Positions 1 through 5,134 of a DNA stretch of 7,410 nucleotides are shown piece by piece. The stretch is taken from NCBI GenBank assembly GCA_003225595.1, contig QIAR01000023.1, positions 1 to 7,410 on the forward strand, written 5' to 3'. The notes under the pieces were generated by a model that was given only the letters and a program-made list of their open reading frames with translations, searched no databases and was not told the origin of the DNA. The number at the start of each line of letters is the position of its first letter. The stretch's first letter is position 1. Source of the stretch: Acidobacteriota bacterium (GTDB lineage: Bacteria; Acidobacteriota; Terriglobia; Terriglobales; Acidobacteriaceae). A program made the translations under genes and the position numbers.

Positions 1-1
1 C

Positions 2-1402
2 ATCCGCATGCACCGGGCTTCTGTCAACAACATCGGCAATGGCCGTGTGGGGACGGGCGTCGTCCAGGCGGAGCGAACCTCCGCTCAACTACCCGAGTTC
101 ATCGCCGCCAGCCGTCAATGCTGGGACGAGGCTCTCGCCCACGGCGAAAAATTCGGCTATCGCAACTCGCAAGTCACCGTGCTCGCCCCCACCGGCACAA
201 TAGGCTTCATGATGGATTGCGACACAACTGGTGTGGAGCCGGATTTGGCGCTGGTGAAGTACAAGAAACTGGTTGGCGGGGGCATGATCAAGATCGTGAA
301 CAACACCGTGCCGACTGCGCTCTTCAAGCTCGGCTACACGCACGAGGAAGCTGACAAGATCGTCAGCTACATCGACGCGACGGGAACTATCGAAGGCGCT
401 CCGGATATTAAAGACGAGCATCTTGCTGTGTTTGATTGCTCCTTCAAGCCGGCCAAGGGTACTCGATCGATTCATTACATGGGCCACCTCCGCATGATGG
501 CGGCCACCCAGCCGTTCATCTCCGGAGCGATTTCGAAGACCGTGAACCTGCCCGAGTCGGCCACCGTCGAAGAGATCATGGAAGCCTATCTCCAGGCCTG
601 GAAGCTCGGACTCAAGGCCGTGGCCATCTACCGCGACGGCTGCAAGAAGTCGCAACCGCTATCAGCGGCAGGGAGCAAGACCGCAACTTCCTCCAAGTCC
701 GATGTAGGTGCGGGCGTCTCGCCCGTGCAACATGAAGAAGAAAATCTCAACGCCCCGCCCCGCGCCGTGCGCCACAAGTTGCTCGAAGAGCGTATGTCGG
801 TGACGCACAAATTCAAGGTAGGTGACCATGAGGGCTATCTCACCGTCGGGCTTTATCCAAATGGCGAACCGGGTGAAATCTTCATCACCATGGCCAAGGA
901 AGGCTCCACCGTCAGCGGTCTCATGGACAGCTTCTCCTGTGCTGTCTCCATCGCCCTGCAACACGGTGTGCCCTTGAAACTGCTGTGCGAGAAATTTGCA
1001 CACACCCGCTTCGAGCCCAGCGGCTGGAGTGGGAACGGCGAGATTGGCTTCGCGAAGTCGATCATGGACTATATCTTCCGCTGGCTCCAGTTGCGCTTCG
1101 TCACCGGCCAGCAGCAGTTGCTGTTTGACAACTTGCGGCCAAAGTCTTGGTCCGCGCCCGGAAGTGGAGTTGCGGGCAGTGGGCTTCCCGGCTCCGAACG
1201 AATAGGTGAACTGAGTGGCTCAACCGAAAGTGTAGGGCGCGCGCCCTCGCCCGCCGGTGGTTCGGTGCACGCCGCCGACGCCCTGCGCGAAATCGTGGAC
1301 CTGGGCGATGCCCCAACCTGCAGCTTCTGCGGCAGCATCATGACCAGAAATGGGAGCTGCTACAGATGCATGAGTTGCGGCAGCACGAGTGGCTGCTCGT
1401 AA
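2..1402 (+). CDS. nrdJ: Class II (adenosylcobalamin-dependent) ribonucleotide reductase, C-terminal part
   Basis: Reduces ribonucleotides to deoxyribonucleotides in the cytoplasm, using a cobalamin-generated thiyl radical. The frame is open to the window edge, so the N-terminal part, including the catalytic Asn-Cys-Glu region, is missing. Numbering from the Met at base 8: the PTGTIG phosphate-binding loop is at 61-66, followed by MMDCDTTGVEPD (68-79), which is typical of NrdJ. GAISKTVNLP is at 173-182, and AIYRDGCKKSQPL (207-219) closes the barrel. A TSCPD-type domain follows at about 255-365 (GLMDSF, HTRFEPSGW). The C-terminal tail has Cys at 438, 441, 451, 454, 457 and 463, matching the family's cysteine-rich reductant/zinc-ribbon tail, and ends in GCS as in many NrdJ proteins. 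Linkers at about 218-252 and 380-435 are low-complexity and contain in-frame palindromic repeats. A strong terminator lies 36 bases after the stop. The family call is secure; only the N-terminus is unseen. Confidence 0.96.
   Translation: MRMHRASVNNIGNGRVGTGVVQAERTSAQLPEFIAASRQCWDEALAHGEKFGYRNSQVTVLAPTGTIGFMMDCDTTGVEPDLALVKYKKLVGGGMIKIVNNTVPTALFKLGYTHEEADKIVSYIDATGTIEGAPDIKDEHLAVFDCSFKPAKGTRSIHYMGHLRMMAATQPFISGAISKTVNLPESATVEEIMEAYLQAWKLGLKAVAIYRDGCKKSQPLSAAGSKTATSSKSDVGAGVSPVQHEEENLNAPPRAVRHKLLEERMSVTHKFKVGDHEGYLTVGLYPNGEPGEIFITMAKEGSTVSGLMDSFSCAVSIALQHGVPLKLLCEKFAHTRFEPSGWSGNGEIGFAKSIMDYIFRWLQLRFVTGQQQLLFDNLRPKSWSAPGSGVAGSGLPGSERIGELSGSTESVGRAPSPAGGSVHAADALREIVDLGDAPTCSFCGSIMTRNGSCYRCMSCGSTSGCS
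703..728 (+). repeat. Palindromic GC-rich repeat, copy A (inside nrdJ)
   Basis: Begins TGTAGG and contains the perfect inverted repeat CGGGCG-TCT-CGCCCG (711-725). It shares the layout TGTAGG, 7-8 bases, then C/T-rich CG.C.CTCG..CG with copies at 1231 and 1409. It reads in frame as VGAGVSPV within the linker between the nrdJ barrel and TSCPD domain. Alignment was by eye. Confidence 0.5.
1231..1255 (+). repeat. Palindromic GC-rich repeat, copy B (inside nrdJ)
   Basis: Begins TGTAGGG and contains the perfect 12-base palindrome GGGCGCGCGCCC (1235-1246), followed by TCGCCCGCC. It has the same layout as copies A and C with one base fewer in the middle. It reads in frame as VGRAPSPA in the linker before the C-terminal cysteine tail, in the same reading phase as copy A. 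Confidence 0.5.
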
Positions 1403-1408
1403 AGCTTG

Positions 1409-1435
1409 TGTAGGGACGGACGCCCTCGTCTGTCC
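1409..1435 (+). repeat. Palindromic GC-rich repeat, copy C (intergenic)
   Basis: Begins TGTAGGG seven bases after the nrdJ stop. GGACGGAC (1414-1421) pairs with GTCTGTCC (1428-1435) around a six-base loop, with one G-T wobble. It shares the TGTAGGG start and the CGCCCTCG core with copy B. It directly precedes the terminator hairpin. Confidence 0.55.
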
Positions 1436-1437
1436 AG

Positions 1438-1460
1438 CCGAGCCAGCTCGGCTCGGTTTT
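1438..1460 (+). terminator. Rho-independent terminator of nrdJ
   Basis: A perfect seven-pair GC-rich stem, CCGAGCC (1438-1444) with GGCTCGG (1450-1456), closes a five-base loop and is followed immediately by TTTT (1457-1460). It lies 36 bases after the nrdJ stop in the correct orientation. The T-run is short but the stem is strong. Confidence 0.75.
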
Positions 1461-1466
1461 GGGTAG

Positions 1467-1486
1467 GGCATGAATTCATCCATGCC
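1467..1486. repeat. REP-like inverted repeat
   Basis: GGCATG (1467-1472) and CATGCC (1481-1486) pair around an eight-base loop. It is one of several consecutive hairpins between nrdJ and the phosphoesterase gene. No function is assigned; similar GGCATG..CATGCC modules are, as far as I recall, common between genes in Acidobacteriota. Confidence 0.45.
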
Positions 1487-1498
1487 GAAACAAGAACC

Positions 1499-1513
1499 GC
1501 GGCTTTTAGCCGC
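1499..1513. repeat. REP-like inverted repeat
   Basis: GCGGCT (1499-1504) pairs perfectly with AGCCGC (1508-1513) around a TTT loop. It follows the GGCATG/CATGCC hairpin by 12 bases and ends just before the candidate promoter, so it forms part of the same composite repeat block. Confidence 0.45.
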
Positions 1514-1518
1514 TGAAG

Positions 1519-1547
1519 TGGACAAAGCGTAAGCAGTCGAGTATGTT
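1519..1547 (+). promoter_or_regulatory. Candidate sigma70-type promoter for the phosphoesterase operon
   Basis: TGGACA (1519-1524; five of six matches to TTGACA), an exact 17-base spacer, then TATGTT (1542-1547; four of six to TATAAT). Transcription would start near 1554, at the foot of the hairpin at 1557-1584. It is the best promoter-like match between the nrdJ terminator and the next gene, but it comes from the sequence alone. Confidence 0.35.
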
Positions 1548-1556
1548 TTAGTCGTG

Positions 1557-1584
1557 AGGGGGCACGGCGCATGCCGTGCCCTCT
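1557..1584. repeat. Long hairpin in the operon leader
   Basis: A 12-pair stem: arm 1557-1568 (ends GGCACGGC), loop GCAT (1569-1572), arm 1573-1584 (starts GCCGTGCC), with one G-T wobble. If the promoter at 1519-1547 is used, this stem sits at the very 5' end of the mRNA and could protect it. It may instead be another copy of a GGGCACGGC-type intergenic repeat. No T-run follows, so it is a poor terminator. Confidence 0.6.
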
Positions 1585-1627
1585 CTGTGTTTACGAAACT
1601 TTCTCTAGCATCCACCGTTCATCAAGC

Positions 1628-1632
1628 AGGAG
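1628..1632 (+). promoter_or_regulatory. Ribosome binding site fixing the phosphoesterase start
   Basis: AGGAG, ten bases before the ATG at 1643. An in-frame upstream ATG at 1571 lies within the hairpin at 1557-1584 and has no comparable site, so the 1643 start is preferred. Confidence 0.7.
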
Positions 1633-1642
1633 AATACGCGTT

Positions 1643-2866
1643 ATGCCAACCGGGCTAGATAGTCTCAAACATATTGTGGTGCTCATGATGGAGAACCGCT
1701 CGTTTGACCACATGCTGGGCTCGCTGAAGGCCGTGGATTCGCGAATCGACGGGGTCACCGATCAGTTGAGCAATCCGGACACGACGGGTGCTCAAGTCAA
1801 GCCACAGCCGTTGGCGGAGTTTCAGGGACAGCTCAATCCCGATCCCGACCATCATTTTCCGGCGGTTGATCTGCAAATCTTCGGTGGAGAGACGAGCGCC
1901 GCACGCATCGCGAATATGCAGGGGTTCGTGAAGAGCTACTTCAATCAGCGCCGGGATGTAAAGCATTCGCAGATGATCATGTATTACTTCAAGCAGACGG
2001 ACTTGCCCGTGCTAACCAAGTTGGCGCTCGAATTCGCGGTCTTCAACCGCTGGTTTGCTTCGATTCCCGGACCGACGATCTGCAATCGGGCGTTTGCGCA
2101 CTATGGAACTTCGTTCGGCAGAGTGGATATGAATCCGTTCGACATCATTGCGCCGTTCAAGAGCATTTACACCCGGCTCGTCAACAACAATCACACCGCC
2201 AAGGTGTACTACTACGACACAACAAGTTCGACCATGGAGGTCGTAAACCTGCTCCAGAACCAGCCAAAACTGTTTGGTACATACAAGCAATTCAAGAGTG
2301 ACTGCGACAAAGGGGTACTCCCGGAGTATTCGTTTGTCGAGCCGAACTATAACGACCACGATAGCGACAGCGGCGAGGAAGTGGCGAACGATCAGCACCC
2401 TGACCATGACGTGCAGGCGGGAGAGTTCTTAATCGCTGAAGTGTATATGCATATCCGGCGGAACCCGAAACTCTGGCCCAACACGGCTCTTCTGGTGGTT
2501 TATGACGAGCATGGAGGCCTCTTCGATCACGTCGTACCGCCGGCGTGTACGGCGGACAGGTTTACGGCGTCGGCGAATAGCACCGGCACTGGAATGGAGT
2601 TCAAGTTCGATCGGCTGGGGGTGCGGGTGCCAGCGATCCTAATTTCGCCCTGGATTCCGAAAGGGACGGTGGTAGATCGCATGTTCGACCACGCTTCGAT
2701 TCCGGCGACGGTCACGAAATTCTTCTTGCCAGACTATTCGCCGGTTTCTCCGCGGGAAGCTATCGCCAATGTTTTTATCGAGCCCAATAAGCAGCCGATA
2801 GATGCAAACCGTAACCTGCTTTCCCTTGCCGCCATGCGGGACGATTGCCCGGTGTTCGATATTTAG
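1643..2866 (+). CDS. Phosphoesterase family protein (phospholipase C / acid phosphatase type)
   Basis: Predicted phosphoester hydrolase of the PF04185 family (PlcH, AcpA and relatives), 407 residues and a single domain. Family motifs run in order: IVVLMMENRSFDHMLG (11-26), with the metal-binding Glu-Asn pair at 17-18; PGPTICNR (142-149), where Thr145 is likely the nucleophile position; EPNYNDHD (233-240); HPDHDVQAGE (252-261); YDEHGGLFDHVVPP (287-300), with acidic/His ligands at 288-290 and 295-296; and FDHASI (348-353). No Tat or Sec signal peptide precedes the first motif, unlike many secreted members. The start follows from AGGAG ten bases upstream. The gene heads a tight operon, with the next gene starting 13 bases after its stop. 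The substrate cannot be read from sequence: phospholipid, phosphomonoester and phosphodiester are all possible. The family call is firm; the specific activity is not. Confidence 0.9.
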   Translation: MPTGLDSLKHIVVLMMENRSFDHMLGSLKAVDSRIDGVTDQLSNPDTTGAQVKPQPLAEFQGQLNPDPDHHFPAVDLQIFGGETSAARIANMQGFVKSYFNQRRDVKHSQMIMYYFKQTDLPVLTKLALEFAVFNRWFASIPGPTICNRAFAHYGTSFGRVDMNPFDIIAPFKSIYTRLVNNNHTAKVYYYDTTSSTMEVVNLLQNQPKLFGTYKQFKSDCDKGVLPEYSFVEPNYNDHDSDSGEEVANDQHPDHDVQAGEFLIAEVYMHIRRNPKLWPNTALLVVYDEHGGLFDHVVPPACTADRFTASANSTGTGMEFKFDRLGVRVPAILISPWIPKGTVVDRMFDHASIPATVTKFFLPDYSPVSPREAIANVFIEPNKQPIDANRNLLSLAAMRDDCPVFDI

Positions 2867-2879
2867 AAGGAGTGAACGA

Positions 2880-3242
2880 ATGGAAGTCATTCATGTGCCC
2901 AGGCCGTCGAAGAAGGCGATGAATCCGGAGCGGCCGGCCAACGCGCTGTTACTCTCGCAGGTCTCACATTTGCAGCATGCGGAGAGGAGACTGCCGCTCC
3001 GCTACCGCACCAAGATCTATACCCATGCCATCGAGACCGAGGGCGAAGCGGCTGAGTACATTCGCGAAGTGACGGAGGCAATTCACCAAGCCCATGCAGA
3101 CGCTGCAAAGCGGCGAGCCAGACATGCGCGTAGGCCCGTTATCGAGATCGCGGCCGCGGCGGACGAAGGGACGAAGCGAAAGAGCCGTTCCAAGGCTAAG
3201 GCGAAAAGCGGCGCCAAGCGTGGAAGGAAAAAAAAGAGGTGA
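2880..3242 (+). CDS. Small conserved-type protein with highly basic C-terminal tail
   Basis: A 120-residue protein of unknown function. AAGGAG (2867-2872), overlapping the end of the phosphoesterase gene, sits seven bases before the ATG. The N-terminal two thirds look helical and charged (LLLSQVSHLQHAERRLP at 23-39, then YRTKIYTHAIETEGEAAEYI at 42-61 and EVTEAIHQAHADA at 63-75). After a short hydrophobic stretch (VIEIAAAAD, 87-95) comes a Lys/Arg-rich tail (98-120) ending GRKKKR, like histone-H1-type tails of some bacterial nucleic-acid-binding proteins. There is no signal peptide or membrane segment. I recall similar small proteins in Acidobacteriota but can name no function. Binding to nucleic acid or anionic phospholipid is only an inference from charge. 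Its spacing in the operon argues that it is real. Confidence 0.8.
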   Translation: MEVIHVPRPSKKAMNPERPANALLLSQVSHLQHAERRLPLRYRTKIYTHAIETEGEAAEYIREVTEAIHQAHADAAKRRARHARRPVIEIAAAADEGTKRKSRSKAKAKSGAKRGRKKKR

Positions 3243-3248
3243 TCCTCC

Positions 3249-3254
3249 TGGAGG
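3249..3254 (+). promoter_or_regulatory. Ribosome binding site fixing the beta-barrel gene start
   Basis: TGGAGG, five bases before the ATG at 3260. An in-frame GTG at 3239, overlapping the upstream stop, would add seven residues before an otherwise standard signal peptide and has no better site. The ATG at 3260 is therefore preferred. Confidence 0.65.
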
Positions 3255-3259
3255 CATGT

Positions 3260-4624
3260 ATGCGGTGGAGTGGGATGTTAGTGCTGTTGGGTGCTTCCAC
3301 ACTGGCATTGGCTCAAGAGAGTCCGCTGCGGGGGGAGTTGCGACGCGAGGGTGAGCGTTTTTCTGACGCCTGCGCGGCTTTCAACTTTAAATCCGTGCCC
3401 GGATGCGCGTACACGCTGTTTACCGACCATCCATTACACATAGCAGCAGGCAGTATGCCTCCGCAGAACGGATTTGGGCTAGGGGGAGCGTTCGTTTGGT
3501 CCAAGAACACAAGAAATTGGCGCATGAGTTGGGACTTCGACGCGGTCGGTGCGTTCAGCGGTTCGTGGCGCGCGGGCGGTTACATGAAGATGGTTCACAC
3601 GCCGCATCCGGCAAAGCCGCAGATTCGTGCGACTCATCCCTATACCGTCTTCAATTTCTACGGGCAAACCATTTCGCTGAACAAGCTGAACTTCTTTGGC
3701 CTGGGCAACGACACCACGCTTGCGGGAAAATCGCTTTTGGGAATGAGCGAAAGGATTGTTGGGGCCAGCGCGATCAAACCCGTGTTCGAATGGGCAGCCA
3801 TTCGGTGGTTGAATCTCGCGCTGCTAGGAGAAATAAACGGGCGTTTTATTGACATCCGGGGGAAACACGGGCAGTCCGTGCCCTCGATTGAGACCCTATA
3901 TACGGATGCGACGGCACCGGGCCTAAGCAGCCAGCCGGGATTCGCTCAACTGGGCGAAGGTCTGCGCATTAAACCGGCGATCGGAAATCTGCAACTGAAT
4001 TACGTGGGGAAATTTCAGCAATTCTTCGCGCCCTCCAGTTCGCACAACTCTTTTCTACGCTGGACAGTGGATCTGGATCATACGTACTCCCTCTATGGAA
4101 GCTCGCAGTCCGGAGCGGCGAGCCGAGAGACGCTTGGTCCCGATTCCTGCGCGCCATCCGGAGAGAAGTGCCCGGAGGTTTCGCGTACGCGGAACTTGAA
4201 CGGGTCGATCGGCCTGCGGCTGCTGCTTTCTGAATCTCTCACGTCAGGAACCAGTGTTGTGCCTTTTTATTTTCAGCAGACGTTGGGAGGACAAGACATC
4301 AACAGCGCGCTGTCGCTCGGCAGTTACCAGGATTATCGGTTTCGCGCTCCCAATCTGCTGCTCTTGCAGGAAAGCGTCGAACACTCGATCTGGGGTCCGT
4401 TTGGTCTGAAGCTCATGGCGGATCAAGGAAGGGTTGCGCTGACACGCAGCGATCTTGGCTTTAGCCATCTGAAGCACAGCTTCGCCGGTGGACTGACGCT
4501 TCGGGCCGGCGGCTTTCCGATGGTATCTCTGATGTTTGCCTGGGGAGGCCCCGAGGGCCACCACAACATCGTCAATATGAACACGTCGCTGTTGGGAGGA
4601 TCATCGCGTCCAGCGCTCGACTAA
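3260..4624 (+). CDS. Outer-membrane beta-barrel protein, BamA/Omp85-like barrel
   Basis: Predicted 454-residue exported protein. A clear Sec signal peptide (MRWSGMLVLLGASTLALA, 1-18) has likely cleavage at ALA|QE. The mature part alternates aromatic and hydrophobic residues as in beta-barrels. FFGLGNDT (145-152) resembles the FGLGND motif of D15/Omp85 surface antigens. A late segment (about 342-395: GGQDINS, LGSYQDYRFRAPN, LLLLQESVEHSIWGPFGL, then LMADQGRV) follows the layout of the BamA C-terminal barrel, whose LRGY..RF motif is here reduced to LGSYQDYRF. No POTRA domains fit in the short N-terminus. Cys38/Cys49 and Cys297/Cys304 could form two disulfides in the periplasm. It is the last gene of the operon, 17 bases after the small basic protein. 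It may be a barrel partnered with the phosphoesterase, but secretion or lipid-transfer roles are untested. The barrel call is good; the Omp85 relation is moderate. Confidence 0.75.
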   Translation: MRWSGMLVLLGASTLALAQESPLRGELRREGERFSDACAAFNFKSVPGCAYTLFTDHPLHIAAGSMPPQNGFGLGGAFVWSKNTRNWRMSWDFDAVGAFSGSWRAGGYMKMVHTPHPAKPQIRATHPYTVFNFYGQTISLNKLNFFGLGNDTTLAGKSLLGMSERIVGASAIKPVFEWAAIRWLNLALLGEINGRFIDIRGKHGQSVPSIETLYTDATAPGLSSQPGFAQLGEGLRIKPAIGNLQLNYVGKFQQFFAPSSSHNSFLRWTVDLDHTYSLYGSSQSGAASRETLGPDSCAPSGEKCPEVSRTRNLNGSIGLRLLLSESLTSGTSVVPFYFQQTLGGQDINSALSLGSYQDYRFRAPNLLLLQESVEHSIWGPFGLKLMADQGRVALTRSDLGFSHLKHSFAGGLTLRAGGFPMVSLMFAWGGPEGHHNIVNMNTSLLGGSSRPALD

Positions 4625-5035
4625 AAGAAGCCTCACGGGTCATGGTCGGTCTCTGGCGGCAGGGCCGAAGCTGCACGGACACATCCCCCGAATCGCGAGT
4701 AATTCTGCTCGCCGCGCTGTGGTTTTTCAAGATTCGGCAAATGAACCTGAAGAAGAGACAAGCGCAAATAAACAAGGAACTTTGATTTGCGACTGCATGA
4801 TCATTGCGGACCTGTTGGCAGAGCTGCTATTAACCCGAGAGGCAATCCCGATGGCGTCAATCCCGAAATGGGAGTTCCAGCTTCGAGACGTGATGGATGA
4901 CCTTGACGGCAGTTGCGGCTTAGTCTCTCTAAAGGCCCGCTGTTCCGCGACCCCCAAACATTCATGACGGCCATCATCTTTGCCGCTGGTTCCTTCTAAG
5001 AATTTCACATGCTCTCAAACTAACCCGACAACCTT

Positions 5036-5061
5036 CCCCTCCGTTCCCTTCCCCTCCCCCC
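5036..5061 (-). other. G-quadruplex motif on the minus strand (C-rich tract)
   Basis: Four C-runs on the plus strand (5036-5039, 5046-5048, 5051-5054, 5056-5061) are separated by loops of six, two and one bases. On the minus strand this fits the G3+/N1-7 pattern for an intramolecular quadruplex. It lies about 75 bases upstream of kbl. Whether it folds or matters is unknown. Confidence 0.45.
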
Positions 5062-5067
5062 GGTATT

Positions 5068-5081
5068 AAACTGATCAGTTT
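5068..5081. promoter_or_regulatory. 14-bp perfect palindrome upstream of kbl, possible operator
   Basis: AAACTGATCAGTTT is a perfect dyad 53 bases before the kbl start. It overlaps the TTGAAA (5080-5085) that could serve as a -35 element. Size and place suit a dimeric repressor or activator site, but no regulator gene is in the window. Confidence 0.35.
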
Positions 5082-5134
5082 GAAATCTCCGTTGATCTGC
5101 GCTATCCACGGCGCTGAATTTTTGGGAGCATGAA

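Larger units (their letters stand above)
4625..5134. other. Intergenic region without a convincing gene
   Basis: Lies between the barrel gene and kbl. A weak stem GCGAG/CTCGC (4695-4699 with 4708-4712), ten bases before TTTTT at 4723-4727, is the only terminator-like candidate for the upstream operon. CGCAAAT (4763-4769) and ATTTGCG (4785-4791) form a seven-base inverted repeat. An open frame at 4719-4967 lacks a ribosome binding site and recognisable content. The last 100 bases hold the C-rich tract, the 14-bp palindrome and a weak promoter match: TTGAAA (5080-5085), 17 bases, then TATCCA (5103-5108). Confidence 0.6.

Noticed and set aside
89..655. 188-residue open frame on the minus strand opposite nrdJ
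   Set aside because: It lies fully antisense to a conserved, clearly recognised coding sequence and shows no family motif.
1409..1584. CRISPR array
   Set aside because: The hairpins differ in sequence and spacing; there are no identical direct repeats with unique spacers and no cas genes.
1571..1642. In-frame N-terminal extension of the phosphoesterase from an ATG at 1571
   Set aside because: That ATG lies in the loop of a 12-pair hairpin, lacks a good ribosome binding site, and the extra 24 residues do not resemble the family or a signal peptide. AGGAG precedes the ATG at 1643.
2802..2879. Longer start for the small basic protein inside the phosphoesterase gene
   Set aside because: The extension is the phosphoesterase sequence read in another frame; AAGGAG at 2867-2872 points to the ATG at 2880.
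3239..3259. GTG start of the barrel gene overlapping the upstream stop
   Set aside because: It would add seven residues before a normal signal peptide; TGGAGG is well placed for the ATG at 3260.
4719..4967. 82-residue open frame in the intergenic region
   Set aside because: GTG start without a ribosome binding site, no recognisable motif, and composition unlike the neighbouring proteins. An internal ATG at 4797 is no better supported.
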